A DNA stretch of 48,546 nt from an uncultured Caulobacterales bacterium (GCA_938001915.1 CALLBD010000036.1:1-48546); one strand, 5' to 3'. Shown: positions 15,674 to 24,691, counted from the stretch's first letter. Translations and numbers: made by a program. Notes: generated by a model from the sequence alone, not told the origin.

Positions 15674-16358
15674 TTTTTGGCGCGCGGCGCCGTTCAATCC
15701 AAGCAATAGCAAGAGCTAAAATCGTATAGGTCGCAACCGCCGACATCCCAAGAGACGGACCACTTAAGGCTGAGGCTGGATCAAAATTACCCGCTTGAAC
15801 CTGAATGCCGGGAGCCGTGATAAAGGCAAATTGGATAAGGCACATAAAAGCAAATAGGCAGGTCAGGGCAACAAGGCTTGAACGTGGACCGGTCGTCACA
15901 CGCACCCAATAGATAAACGCCGCCAATAAAAGCCCGATTTCCAGAGCAAAGGCCATATAGGGCCAATTCCAAACACTTAAGCCAAACTCAATTTGACTCC
16001 CCGGCCAAAGCGGCAAGTCTGGACGATGTACGATGAAATCGAAAATCCAATGAGAAAAAACCAGGCCAAATACCATCCAAAACCCCTTAGCCCCGCTGCT
16101 GGGGTGAAAGAGCTTGAAGAGGAAACCCCCAACAGCCGCCCACCCCAATGACGTTAAAAGACTGTGAGAATACGGGATTGTAAAATAGGGCTCACCGCCA
16201 ATCATGCGCGTGTCACCTTCAATTCCCAATATGGCCAGACAGGCGAATATAATATCCATGAATTGAACCGCAAGAAAGGCTATCCACACAGGCACTAAAA
16301 CGGTGCCTTTGCCGCGCTGCGTGTCCCAGACCGCAGGTGCGTAATGCCCCATAAACAT
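15657..16358 (-). CDS. Multi-pass membrane protein, YdjM-like hydrolase fold
   Basis: The 233-residue protein has about six hydrophobic segments. Polar residues resembling the membrane-bound metal-dependent hydrolase (YdjM) group are seen: an N-terminal GHYAPA, then PYSHSLLTSLGW, and SHWIFDFIVHRPDLP. The repeated His/Asp residues inside or beside membrane helices suggest a metal site. No activity is established for close relatives that I can name. It lies 2 bp downstream of the thioredoxin-like lipoprotein gene on the same strand, so the pair is likely cotranscribed. Confidence 0.7.
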   Translation of the reverse strand: MFMGHYAPAVWDTQRGKGTVLVPVWIAFLAVQFMDIIFACLAILGIEGDTRMIGGEPYFTIPYSHSLLTSLGWAAVGGFLFKLFHPSSGAKGFWMVFGLVFSHWIFDFIVHRPDLPLWPGSQIEFGLSVWNWPYMAFALEIGLLLAAFIYWVRVTTGPRSSLVALTCLFAFMCLIQFAFITAPGIQVQAGNFDPASALSGPSLGMSAVATYTILALAIAWIERRRAPKTTLQT

Positions 16359-16360
16359 CG

Positions 16361-16852
16361 CTAAAGCGCCTTCGCAGCGTCTAAGGCATCTTTAATCTCT
16401 GCTTTTGATCGGCTCGCAGTATTACGCCAAGTCACGGCGGTATCTTTGTTGAGCACCCTGCCATCTGGTGCGACCATAATCAGCGTTGGCGTACCCACAA
16501 TGGAGTCAATTCCGAACCGCTGCGCGATGTCAATATTTCTGTTTTTCTGAGCGACATCGACATAGGTGACGACGAAGTCTCGCGCTAGTAAAGCGGATAT
16601 ATCTTCATCGATTGTAAACCACCCCGCAAGCGCGCGGCTATCATGGCACCAATTCGCCCCCATCGCGACTAGCGTGATTTTATTCTCAGCAGCGCCTCGC
16701 GCAAGCGCGGCATCCACATCAGTTTTTGCATCTCTTGTTTCCTCGAAGAGCAAGGCTTCGGGATGCTCAGCGGCAGAGGCGTCAGGCACAGGCGTGATAG
16801 AGGTGCAGGCCATTGCCAAAATGGAAATCAGAAGAAAGCTTAGATATCTCAT
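16361..16852 (-). CDS. Thioredoxin-fold lipoprotein with a WCHDS site
   Basis: From the ATG at 16852 the protein begins MRYLSFLLISILAMACTS, a short signal with a lipobox ending at Cys16. It should be a periplasm-facing lipoprotein. The body has a thioredoxin fold: LVAMGANWCHDSRALAGWF where the CXXC motif would be, and a cis-Pro loop in VGTPTLIMVAPDGRVL. The site is WCHDS, with only one of the two catalytic cysteines, so ordinary disulfide exchange is unlikely. An upstream ATG (16897) would add 15 residues and bury the signal. Probably cotranscribed with the membrane protein that follows. Confidence 0.8.
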   Translation of the reverse strand: MRYLSFLLISILAMACTSITPVPDASAAEHPEALLFEETRDAKTDVDAALARGAAENKITLVAMGANWCHDSRALAGWFTIDEDISALLARDFVVTYVDVAQKNRNIDIAQRFGIDSIVGTPTLIMVAPDGRVLNKDTAVTWRNTASRSKAEIKDALDAAKAL

Positions 16853-16911
16853 AGCTGCACTTACCACGAAAATCAGTTGCATGCCTAGCGTCTTCACGCT
16901 CTAGATAAAAC

Positions 16912-17574
16912 ATGCCCTTTTTCAAATTTTTTCGCCGTCTAAAAACAAAAGTGCAGCCCATAACGAAAGCTAGGCCAAAGCCACGGATAGTCCCAAGACA
17001 GGCAACCCCTTCCCCCACGCCCCTCATCGACCAACAAGCTAGCCTTGATATTCGGCGATATTTTCACAATGAACGACATTTCCAGTGCTACACAACATGG
17101 TTTGCCTATTGGGGCGGATGGGTTAGCGCAGGTCACTGCCTGACAGAAGCCCAAGACCATTTACCTGAATTTGCAAACGGCTCATATATCAGTAAATGGC
17201 CGGACGGGCTCGACGCCGCTCTAGTGGGCTGTACGCTCCCCAGCGCCCGCCCTCCTGGTCCGGCAATCGGTCAAAATGTCATTCTACTCGGCTATCCCGC
17301 AGGGTCTCGAAATTTGGAAAGCCGAAAAGGCCGCGTTTATTTTGAACGCAGCCCAGGGCAATGGATAGTCCATATTTTCGACCCCGATGAGCCTGTCGTG
17401 ACGGGCATGAGCGGCGGCCCGGTCCTAGATTCCCAGACCCGTAAACCCATAGGTATTACAATTACCCGCAATAGTCCCGCCGATCTTAACAATGATCGAG
17501 ACCCTGACGAAAGCGCGGATTTTATCGCCCTGTCATCTGTATGGGACGCTGTCTCCACTCCGCAGACCGCGTAA
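16912..17574 (+). CDS. Trypsin-like serine protease (S1 fold)
   Basis: The 220-residue protein shows a complete chymotrypsin-type triad in order: His in WVSAGHCL, Asp in WPDGLDAALVGC, and Ser in VVTGMSGGPVLD. The N-terminal 45 residues are basic and proline-rich (FFKFFRRLKTKV), and no clear signal peptide or membrane segment is seen. It may therefore be cytoplasmic or exported by an unrecognised route. It is divergent from the lipoprotein gene (59 bp between starts) and convergent with the MAPEG gene (5 bp). The substrate is unknown, and no PDZ domain is present, so it is not a Deg/HtrA protein. Confidence 0.85.
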   Translation: MPFFKFFRRLKTKVQPITKARPKPRIVPRQATPSPTPLIDQQASLDIRRYFHNERHFQCYTTWFAYWGGWVSAGHCLTEAQDHLPEFANGSYISKWPDGLDAALVGCTLPSARPPGPAIGQNVILLGYPAGSRNLESRKGRVYFERSPGQWIVHIFDPDEPVVTGMSGGPVLDSQTRKPIGITITRNSPADLNNDRDPDESADFIALSSVWDAVSTPQTA

Positions 17575-17579
17575 CGGAT

Positions 17580-17996
17580 CTAAACTAAGATTAGCGCTAC
17601 CATGCCAAACAAAATAAGCGTGGATAGGCTAAACAGGCCAAACCGGACCATAACTTTTCCGGCGCTGACTTGAACGAAACTGTGCAAGACCCGAAGAACC
17701 ACATAGGCCCATGCGGCGTAGTACAATGGCGCTGACATTTGCGCCGTCAGAGCAATATAGAACATCAAAGCATAGAAGATTGTTGGCTGTTCCAACAAAT
17801 GATTATAATTATGCGCTGAGGCTTGAACGGACAGCGGCATCTGCTCTTTCCATTTGCCGTCCGGAGATTTCGCAGAGTCTGGGTCAATTTTAGCGGCCTG
17901 CATGGCGGGTATCCGCCGCGCATACATCAGCACCCATATTAAAAGTGTCCAAATTATAAGGGCCAAAACTGGCGTTAAAAATGATGTTGATGTCAT
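17580..17996 (-). CDS. MAPEG family membrane protein
   Basis: The protein has four predicted membrane helices and MAPEG features: LEQPTIFYALMFYIAL and the AYVVLRVLHSFVQVSAGKV segment. The family includes glutathione S-transferases and leukotriene synthases in eukaryotes; in bacteria its functions are mostly unknown. I start at ATG 17996 (138 residues) because GGGAGAGACGC directly precedes it. A longer frame opens at 18047 but lacks such a site and runs into the csp terminator. Confidence 0.85.
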   Translation of the reverse strand: MTSTSFLTPVLALIIWTLLIWVLMYARRIPAMQAAKIDPDSAKSPDGKWKEQMPLSVQASAHNYNHLLEQPTIFYALMFYIALTAQMSAPLYYAAWAYVVLRVLHSFVQVSAGKVMVRFGLFSLSTLILFGMVALILV

Positions 17997-18031
17997 GCGT
18001 CTCTCCCTGATTTTTGGGTACATTACACCAA

Positions 18032-18063
18032 TAAAAAAAGCCTGCACGAGTTTTTCGTGCAGA
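18032..18063 (-). terminator. Rho-independent terminator of the cold-shock gene
   Basis: On the minus strand, CTGCACGA-AAAAC-TCGTGCAG is followed by GC and a run of seven T. It lies 41 bp past the csp stop. Confidence 0.9.
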
Positions 18064-18103
18064 CCCTCTATTCAGTCTTCAAAGCGAAAGCTTTGAAACA
18101 GCT

Positions 18104-18325
18104 TTACGCCATTGTGATGTTTTCAACCGCAGTCTTACCAGTGCGTTGGTTCACCGCTGTATCGAACATAACTTTGTCACCTTCGTTAAGGCCTTGGATG
18201 CCTGAACGCTGTAGCGCTGTGATGTGGACAAAAACGTCGCCTTCGCCATCATCTGGTTGAACAAAGCCGAAGCCTTTAGTGGTGTTGAAAAATTTGACCG
18301 TACCGGCCTTCATTTCGTCTGACAT
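18104..18325 (-). CDS. cspA: Cold-shock domain protein
   Basis: A 73-residue single OB-fold protein carries the RNP1 motif [11 protein letters not shown] and RNP2 motif VFVHITALQ, which bind single-stranded RNA or DNA. The ATG at 18325 follows AAAGGAA at a proper distance. An upstream in-frame codon at 18340 is less likely. It has its own terminator. Upstream lies about 210 bp of noncoding sequence before the beta-barrel gene, long enough for a structured 5' leader of the type common in csp genes. The exact paralogue cannot be assigned, so the symbol is generic. Confidence 0.93.
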   Translation of the reverse strand: MSDEMKAGTVKFFNTTKGFGFVQPDDGEGDVFVHITALQRSGIQGLNEGDKVMFDTAVNQRTGKTAVENITMA

Positions 18326-18536
18326 GTGTATTCCTTTCACGTCGTCAATGTGCGGACTTCAATGCGAAGCCCGCGGGAGTGTCGAAAAAGGTATGCAATG
18401 CGTACTCAGTGAGGCGTAACAGCGTGTCACGTCAAAGCTGGCCGGGTCGTCAGGCCTGTTCTCGATAGCTGGTCCTATGGGCCTTATAATCGTAAACCGC
18501 AAGTGAACCTTTTCTATCAGCTTTTCGTGCTTCCCC

Positions 18537-19316
18537 CTAAAACTTAAATCTGGTTCCAATGGCAAAGGCTAATCCATCGGGATTATCATCCAAATCTGCT
18601 GAAAATCCGTTACTGCCATCGGCAACAAACTGACGCTCCAGATCTATTCCATAGGTTTTCAAATAGCGGGCTTCCGCGTAAACATCAAAAGCGTCAGATG
18701 CATTCAGCGTAACGCCAATCGTTGAAACAGTCGTTATACCTGTGTCTTGGCCATTCACGGCGAAGGTTGGTGCTGTCGCCACACCATTGTTTGGAAAATA
18801 GGTAACGTTGCTATCAATCACGCCCAAGCCGAGCCCGCCGCCCAAATAAGGCACAATTTTCTGATTCTCTTTCCAGCGAATATCGCTGTAGGAGTTGATA
18901 AGGAAAAAGGTTTGACTTTGTTCACCGCCAAAGGTTTGACTACCGGTGTTAAATTGACCGTCTCCGACATCAGACTCAAAATGACTGACTTCCAATTCCC
19001 ACCGTGGTTGAAATGTTTTAAGAAACTTGAATGGCAGCCGACCGCCTATAGCGCCGCCAAAATACACATCTGAGTCAAGTTCAAATTCGACATTGGCGGG
19101 AGCCCCAGCGGCGCCAGGAACCCCTGTTGCGGGCTCTTGTGTTCCGTCGAAATTCGACGTGAAGGGTGCGGATACACCCACAAACCCACTGACATAAACC
19201 CCAGAACCGTCTGTAGGTGTTCTATCAAATATTCCCGCATGAGCCGGGAGCGCTGATGCGGCCAAAACAGCCGCAGACAGGAACGGAGTTGACAATGAAG
19301 CGAAAATTTTTCTCAT
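18537..19316 (-). CDS. Outer-membrane beta-barrel protein
   Basis: Starting at ATG 19316 the 259-residue product has a signal peptide (MRKIFASLSTPF..., cleavage after AHA near residue 27). Alternating amphipathic strands such as GVYVSGFVGVSAPF, PYLGGGLGLGVID and FDVYAEARYLKTYG follow. It ends in Phe (GTRFKF), the terminal aromatic recognised by the BAM complex. It resembles OmpA/OmpW-type small barrels or acyloxyacyl-like surface proteins, with no clear specific function. A longer frame from 19376 would place residues before the signal and is rejected. A strong hairpin lies 9 bp upstream of the start. Confidence 0.85.
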   Translation of the reverse strand: MRKIFASLSTPFLSAAVLAASALPAHAGIFDRTPTDGSGVYVSGFVGVSAPFTSNFDGTQEPATGVPGAAGAPANVEFELDSDVYFGGAIGGRLPFKFLKTFQPRWELEVSHFESDVGDGQFNTGSQTFGGEQSQTFFLINSYSDIRWKENQKIVPYLGGGLGLGVIDSNVTYFPNNGVATAPTFAVNGQDTGITTVSTIGVTLNASDAFDVYAEARYLKTYGIDLERQFVADGSNGFSADLDDNPDGLAFAIGTRFKF

Positions 19317-19324
19317 GCTAATCT

Positions 19325-19346
19325 CTCTCAGAAGGAATTCTGAGAG
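19325..19346. promoter_or_regulatory. Perfect 9-bp inverted repeat before the barrel-protein start
   Basis: CTCTCAGAA-GGAA-TTCTGAGAG is a perfect 9-bp dyad 8 bp upstream of the ATG on the minus strand. In RNA it would form a hairpin next to, and partly including, the purine-rich ribosome-binding region. In DNA it could be an operator. Confidence 0.6.
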
Positions 19347-19378
19347 GCTCGTAAACAAGGTCACCGCAGTTAACATCT

Positions 19379-19411
19379 AACATCTTATCACCAGACGGTG
19401 AGATGAATGTT
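19379..19411. promoter_or_regulatory. Imperfect dyad in the barrel/luxR divergent region
   Basis: AACATCTTATCACC and GGTGAGATGAATGTT form an imperfect inverted repeat around AGAC. A second short dyad, ACTAT-TGC-ATAGT, lies at 19431-19443. Both lie between two divergent start codons and are candidate binding sites for the adjacent LuxR-type regulator or another factor. Confidence 0.4.
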
Positions 19412-19538
19412 ACTATACGCAATTCACTTTACTATTGCATAGTCAACTTCATCATGCGACGCGCCAGAGACCTAAACGCCTCACTGGGGAATCGAAAATT
19501 CCCAAAGATAAATAGACAATCAGAATAGAGAAACTAAA

Positions 19539-20270
19539 GTGATTGGGCTAGACACGAGTATTTCAAACACCGATTTTCACAATGCCTTGGAGGCTCTATC
19601 CTCAGCGAAAAGTGTCGAGGAGCTCGTGTCTCGAGCCAAATCCATTGCCGCCATCCGCTACGGGAGTTACCACCATATTCCTGCCATGGGCAGTCATGAT
19701 TATGAACGTCTGGGTCATTATTGGTCCGTCGGGCTTAGCGAAGATGTAAAAGCCTATTTCGACTCCAAGGGCTCTAGCTCTGATCCGATCATGAAAACCG
19801 TGCTCTCCGACGCAAGACCATCTTGGTTGTCAAGCATGAAACAGCACAAAAACTTGTCTGATGGCCCGAGCCAAAACCTAATTAACCTCGCCATTGAGAG
19901 AATTGGAGATGGGGTTTTAGCCCCCTTATACGGGCCATTTAACAGGCGTGGATACGCGTTTATCGGCTTTGGGAAACCCCGTGAATTTTTCGAAGATGCG
20001 TTTCTATGGCAACTCCACGCAGTCCTACAAGCGACGCATATCCGATATTGTGTCTTGCTCGAAACTTTAAAATCTCAAATCAACCTCACAAAACGTGAGG
20101 CGGAAGTGGTCGAACTTATCGCATTTGGCAAAACTAATCCAGAAATTGCCCTTATCCTAGGCATAGCCAAAACCACGGTAGCCGGATATGTGAAGCGCGT
20201 TTTTCTTAAATTTGACGCCTCTGACCGTGTCACGGTGGCGTTACGCGCCCAGAGTTTCAGCCTCTATTAA
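19539..20270 (+). CDS. LuxR-family regulator with autoinducer-binding-type N-terminal domain
   Basis: The 243-residue protein has the quorum-sensing LuxR layout. The N-terminal domain (about 15-165) carries conserved Trp/Tyr/Asp positions (YERLGHYWSVGLS), and a C-terminal LuxR helix-turn-helix spans about 180-240 (LTKREAEVVELIAFGKTNPE, then KTTVAGYVKRVFLKF). The start is a GTG at 19539 with only AGAG-rich sequence upstream. No luxI synthase is in the window, so here it is a solo; one could exist elsewhere. It is divergent from the outer-membrane barrel gene, a candidate target. The convergent 122-aa gene overlaps its last 14 bp. Confidence 0.88.
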   Translation: MIGLDTSISNTDFHNALEALSSAKSVEELVSRAKSIAAIRYGSYHHIPAMGSHDYERLGHYWSVGLSEDVKAYFDSKGSSSDPIMKTVLSDARPSWLSSMKQHKNLSDGPSQNLINLAIERIGDGVLAPLYGPFNRRGYAFIGFGKPREFFEDAFLWQLHAVLQATHIRYCVLLETLKSQINLTKREAEVVELIAFGKTNPEIALILGIAKTTVAGYVKRVFLKFDASDRVTVALRAQSFSLY

Positions 20271-20625
20271 TTTCACCGGCGGGCGAACGGCTCTGCATTA
20301 GATGCCGAAATATATTCATCGCTATCAAATCTGCCGGTCTGGACTCCGCCGGTTCTTGCGTAAGGGCGACCCGCTCCCAGAATTGAATCAAATTTCGATA
20401 ATCTTCAGAGGCCTTGAGTGATATTTCCGCAGCGGCATTCAGCAAGCTGGACTCTAGGTCCGATAAAGCAGCCTCCTTTTCCTCAATGCTGTCCCCATTT
20501 GAATTCGCCGCTGGCCGTGTCTCCGCGCAATTCTGCAGCTCGGCTTGAGCGTCAATGTAAAGACTAAGGAGGTCTTGTGTCTTTAGCGTCGCGGGTTTTC
20601 CGGAAAAGTGATTCGCTGGAGTCAT
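20257..20625 (-). CDS. Hypothetical protein (122 aa)
   Basis: A 122-residue, mostly helical, acidic protein (for example SIEEKEAALSDLESSLLNAA) with no membrane segment or recognised motif. It overlaps the luxR gene by 14 bp tail to tail. The frame is uninterrupted and codon use looks coding, but the ribosome-binding site is weak. It resembles phasin-like or other small coiled-coil proteins only in general character, so no function is assigned. Confidence 0.6.
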   Translation of the reverse strand: MTPANHFSGKPATLKTQDLLSLYIDAQAELQNCAETRPAANSNGDSIEEKEAALSDLESSLLNAAAEISLKASEDYRNLIQFWERVALTQEPAESRPADLIAMNIFRHLMQSRSPAGEINRG

Positions 20626-21071
20626 ATCTTTTCATTCTCATTTGAGCCTCACCCTACACCCCAGCGAGCCGAGAGCCTACTAATCATGCCGCAGTGTCAA
20701 AGCATGAGATTGGGAGTGTTCGTTTTTTTTGAGCAACTTGTATAGCCTGCTATCACACCCCTCCATTTATAGGGGGGATATCTGCCTAGATAAATTGCCC
20801 ATAATTGGTATTTCGAAAGTGATTTAGGCCTTCAAAGCTTAGCAAGCACGACCTCAAACCACCATAGTGGTCACTGGCTTCCACACTATTCATTTTTTGA
20901 CCCCTCATAAGCGTTCACGCAGAATTCATGCATCGACACTTGTACTACGTTGACGTGAACGTTAACCGCACATCAATCTGAAATCGGAGTATGTTTAGCT
21001 ATTGCGTCTTCTGTCCTACTTAACACATACTCAAAACTGAATGTTTGGCGCTTTTTACGAGAGGAAACACT
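20626..21071. other. 446-bp gene-free region upstream of the beta-oxidation operon
   Basis: No supported coding frame. It should contain the promoters of the 122-aa gene (leftward) and the thiolase operon (rightward). A TTGACG hexamer at 20950-20955 and the GTGAACGTTAACC segment beside it are the only regulatory-looking sequences I see, and no good -10 element follows at 17 bp. No hairpin-T-run terminator and no RNA gene are recognised. Confidence 0.5.
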
Positions 21072-22280
21072 ATGACCGAAGCCTATATTTATGACGCGGT
21101 TCGCACGCCGCGCGGCAAGGGTAAGTCAGACGGTAGTCTGCACGAAATCACACCTGTTAGCTTAGCAGCGCAGGTCTTAGAAGCCGTTCGGGACCGAAAC
21201 AATGTCGATTCGGCAGAGATAGAAGACATTGCGTTTGGCTGTGTTTCCCCTGTGGGTGAACAAGGCGCAGTCATTACGCGCTCGGCAATCCTCCAAGCCG
21301 GTTACGCGCAAACAACCTCAGGCATCCAAGTCAACCGTTTCTGCGGTTCAGGTCTCGAAGCCTCAAACATAGCCGCGGCTAAAGTCATGGCGGGCGAATG
21401 CGACATGGCCATTGGCGGCGGTGTCGAACACATGTCCCGTGTCCCGATGGGTAGTGACGGTGGCGCGATGGCCACCGATCCTGCTGTAGCCATTGCAAAT
21501 TACTTTGTTCCGCAAGGTGTGTCTGCTGATTTGATTGCAACGAAATATGGTTTCTCAAGAGATGATCTCGATGCCTATGCTGTGGAATCACACAAACGGG
21601 CCGACAAAGCCTGGAAAGAAGGCCGGTTCGACAAGTCCATCATTCCCGTCAAAGACATTCTGGGACTGACCGTTTTGGATAAGGATGAGACCATTCGTCC
21701 AGAGACCAATATGCAAACACTTGGGGCGTTAAATCCCTCTTTCAAAATGATGGGCGAAAACTTCGGCTTCGATAATGTCGCGAATCAACGTTATCCAGAA
21801 ATCGAAAAAATCGACCATCGTCATCATGCTGGTAACTCTTCTGGAATTGTTGACGGCGCAGCAGCCGTTCTCATTGGCAATAAAGAAACAGGCGAGCGCC
21901 TTGGCCTCAAGCCCCGCGCGCGTATCCGCTCTATGGCGTCAATTGGTTCAGAACCCACTATCATGCTGACAGGACCGGAATTTGCGGCGCAAAAGGCATT
22001 GAAACGCGCGGGCATGAACGTCAGTGATATTGACATTTATGAGCTCAACGAAGCTTTTGCAGCGGTTGTTCTGCGGTTCATGCAAGCGTTGGAAATCGAC
22101 CATAGCAACATCAACGTCAATGGCGGCGCGATTGCGATGGGCCATCCGCTTGGCGCAACAGGTGCTATGATCCTTGGCACAATGGTCGACGAGTTAGAGC
22201 GCGCTGACAAAGAGACCTCCCTCGTCACGCTCTGTATTGGCGGCGGAATGGGCACAGCCACAATCATCGAACGCGTCTAA
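21072..22280 (+). CDS. fadA: Acetyl-CoA C-acyltransferase (thiolase)
   Basis: The 402-residue thiolase has the nucleophile Cys91 in [12 protein letters not shown], the catalytic His358 in [13 protein letters not shown], and Cys388 in LCIGGGMG. It performs the final thiolytic step of fatty-acid beta-oxidation, or the reverse condensation. The ATG at 21072 follows GAGAGGAAA, which fixes the start over an upstream in-frame codon at 21045. It is separated by 38 bp from the multifunctional hydratase/dehydrogenase gene, giving a fadAB-type operon. The FadA, FadI and PhaA subtypes are not separable by eye, though the partner gene favours beta-oxidation. Confidence 0.94.
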   Translation: MTEAYIYDAVRTPRGKGKSDGSLHEITPVSLAAQVLEAVRDRNNVDSAEIEDIAFGCVSPVGEQGAVITRSAILQAGYAQTTSGIQVNRFCGSGLEASNIAAAKVMAGECDMAIGGGVEHMSRVPMGSDGGAMATDPAVAIANYFVPQGVSADLIATKYGFSRDDLDAYAVESHKRADKAWKEGRFDKSIIPVKDILGLTVLDKDETIRPETNMQTLGALNPSFKMMGENFGFDNVANQRYPEIEKIDHRHHAGNSSGIVDGAAAVLIGNKETGERLGLKPRARIRSMASIGSEPTIMLTGPEFAAQKALKRAGMNVSDIDIYELNEAFAAVVLRFMQALEIDHSNINVNGGAIAMGHPLGATGAMILGTMVDELERADKETSLVTLCIGGGMGTATIIERV

Positions 22281-22318
22281 GACGCTCCCCTCTTGGATAT
22301 AAGCGACGGAACAAAATC

Positions 22319-24691
22319 ATGAGCTATAATAATTTCAAACTAGACACGGATGCTGATGGCATTGTGACCATGACTATCGACGTGCCAAACCAAACTATGA
22401 ATGTCTGGACACCCGATTTCATCAATGAGTTCGACACATTTATCGACGACTTTAACTCGAACGACGCCATGAGAGGCCTAGTCGTGACCTCTGGCAAGAA
22501 AAATGCGTTTCTAGCTGGCGCAGATCTGAACATGATGAGCGAGAATAATGCCGCCGGCAAAACGCTCACAATGAAAGATTTCGAAGAGAGCATGAAGCTG
22601 ACCAAAGCCCTGCGCAAAATGGAGAATGGCGGTTGGACAACGCGCCAAATTCAGCGCGAAGGCAAGAAGGCCAAACCTGCCGCAGCGGCCATTGAAGGCC
22701 TCGCGCTCGGCGGCGGTCTCGAAATTTGTCTTGCAACACACCAACGTTTTGTGGCGGATAACCCAAAAATCAAACTCGGCCTTCCCGAAGTCCTCGTTGG
22801 CCTTCTGCCAGGTGCAGGCGGCACGCAGCGCACCATGCGCCTGATGGGCCTTCAGCCTGCCGCCATGATGTGCACACAGGGCAAAAATCTCGACCCGAAA
22901 AAAGCCAAAGCGCAAGGCCTCGTCCATGAGGTTGTCGAAACCGGCACAACAGCGGAAGCCGCGAAAGCCTGGGTCAAAGCCAATATCGAAAAAGGCGTTG
23001 TCGCGCCGTGGGATGTCAAAGGCTTTAAAATTCCAGGCGGCGGCGGCGCTATGAACCCGAAATCCGTTCAGTTCTTTATGGCCTCTGGCGCTATGGCACT
23101 TCAGCAAACGAAGCGAAACTACCCAGCTGTCGAGGCTATCCTGTCTTGCCTTTATGAAGGCTCGATTGTCCCGATGGACACAGCGCTTCGCATTGAGAGC
23201 AAATATATAACCAAGCTCCTCATGGGTGCGACGTCGAAGAATATGATCCGTACGCTGTTCCTCAACAAGAACGCCGCCGATAAGGGCGCGGGCCGTCCTG
23301 AAGGCGTTCCCCCTCAAGACATCAAAAAAGTTGGCGTCCTCGGCTGCGGGTTGATGGGAGCCGGTATCGCTCATGTCACCGCCAAAGCGGGGATGGAAGT
23401 CATCTCCCTCGACCGCAATATGGAAGAGGCGCAAAAGGCCATCGCTTATTCGCAAAAAATCCTCGACAAAAAAGTCAGCCGTGGCCGCATGAGCAAGGAA
23501 GACGCCGAAGCCTTCCTCGCGCGCATCACGCCAACGGATGATTATAGCCTCCTCAAAGATGTCGACCTTGTCATCGAAGCCGTTTTCGAACGCCCCGATG
23601 TCAAAGCCGACGTTATTAAAAAAACGGAAGCTGTGATTGGCAAGGACATTGTCTTTGCGACGAACACATCCACGCTGCCTATTGGCGGTCTGGCGAAACA
23701 TTCAGAGCGCCCCGAGCAATATATCGGTATGCATTTCTTCTCGCCTGTTGATAAAATGCCGCTTCTTGAAATTATCCCGCATGCAGGCACGGGCGACCTC
23801 GCGCTTGCCGCCGCACTGGATTACAATAAGAAAATCCGCAAGACGCCTATCATTGTCAAAGATGTACGCGGCTTCTTCACGAACCAAGTTTTCCCGCCTT
23901 ACATCAATGAGGCGGCGCTTATGGTCACGGAAGGTGTGTCTATGGCGCTCATCGAAAATTGCGCGGCCAATCTCGGCTTGCCGATTGGACCGCTGGCCGT
24001 CTCCGATGATACGACGCTAAAACTCGGTTACGATATCATGAAGTCGACCCAGGAAGAAATGGGCGATAAATATGTCCCAACCGGCGCGGAAGAGTTCATC
24101 GAGAATATGGTCACAAAATGGGATCGTGGCGGACGTCGGCTCGGCGCAGGCTTCTATAATTACGATGAGAACGGCAAACGCCTCGATCTCTGGAAAGGCA
24201 TGACGAAGCACTATCCACTCGCCGAAGTCCAACCTTCCGCCGAGGAAGTCTCGCAGCGCCTGCTTTACTCGCTTGTCGCGCCATCCGCACGGACCTTTGC
24301 AGAGGGCGTCGTGCCTGACCCGCAAAGCGCAGACCTTGGCGCAATCTTCGGACTCGGCTTCCCGCCCTATACAGGCGGGCCGCTCTCTTACATCGACACG
24401 ATTGGCGTTGACGCCTATGTCGCCACGGCGGATATGCTGGCGCAACGTCACGGCGCACGTTTCTCGCCGCCGCAGCTCCTTCGGGATATGGCAAAGTCAG
24501 GTAAGACGTTTTACGCCGACAGCACGCCCTCCGCGCAGAAGACCTACACGAAAAGCGCTCTAAACCGCATGCTTGAAGTCGAAGTCGTCAAAATCGCCAA
24601 TGCCATGGGCATAGCGGCAAGTGTGGACGATTTGAAAGCTGACACAGTCGCAAAAATCTTGGCCGCGCAAACGGGCGCGAAAGCCGCTTAA
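22319..24691 (+). CDS. fadJ: Enoyl-CoA hydratase / 3-hydroxyacyl-CoA dehydrogenase (trifunctional alpha subunit)
   Basis: The 790-residue protein combines an N-terminal crotonase domain (1-about 300) with a 3-hydroxyacyl-CoA dehydrogenase part. In the crotonase domain the two catalytic glutamates are present in GLALGGGLEICLATH and GLPEVLVGLLPGAGG. The NAD-binding domain starts at VGVLGCGLMGAGIAHVTAKA. The dehydrogenase catalytic His lies in GMHFFSPVDKMPLLEI. Together with the upstream thiolase it forms the beta-oxidation complex. A clear terminator lies 26 bp after the stop, so the operon has two genes. FadB versus FadJ naming is uncertain. Confidence 0.94.
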   Translation: MSYNNFKLDTDADGIVTMTIDVPNQTMNVWTPDFINEFDTFIDDFNSNDAMRGLVVTSGKKNAFLAGADLNMMSENNAAGKTLTMKDFEESMKLTKALRKMENGGWTTRQIQREGKKAKPAAAAIEGLALGGGLEICLATHQRFVADNPKIKLGLPEVLVGLLPGAGGTQRTMRLMGLQPAAMMCTQGKNLDPKKAKAQGLVHEVVETGTTAEAAKAWVKANIEKGVVAPWDVKGFKIPGGGGAMNPKSVQFFMASGAMALQQTKRNYPAVEAILSCLYEGSIVPMDTALRIESKYITKLLMGATSKNMIRTLFLNKNAADKGAGRPEGVPPQDIKKVGVLGCGLMGAGIAHVTAKAGMEVISLDRNMEEAQKAIAYSQKILDKKVSRGRMSKEDAEAFLARITPTDDYSLLKDVDLVIEAVFERPDVKADVIKKTEAVIGKDIVFATNTSTLPIGGLAKHSERPEQYIGMHFFSPVDKMPLLEIIPHAGTGDLALAAALDYNKKIRKTPIIVKDVRGFFTNQVFPPYINEAALMVTEGVSMALIENCAANLGLPIGPLAVSDDTTLKLGYDIMKSTQEEMGDKYVPTGAEEFIENMVTKWDRGGRRLGAGFYNYDENGKRLDLWKGMTKHYPLAEVQPSAEEVSQRLLYSLVAPSARTFAEGVVPDPQSADLGAIFGLGFPPYTGGPLSYIDTIGVDAYVATADMLAQRHGARFSPPQLLRDMAKSGKTFYADSTPSAQKTYTKSALNRMLEVEVVKIANAMGIAASVDDLKADTVAKILAAQTGAKAA

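Noticed and set aside
20950-20978. Strong promoter of the thiolase operon at TTGACG
   Set aside because: No acceptable -10 element at 16-18 bp, so it is mentioned only as a possible element.
22511-23701. 396-residue frame on the minus strand
   Set aside because: It lies wholly inside the hydratase/dehydrogenase gene, whose protein has all catalytic motifs. The antisense frame is a by-product of codon use.
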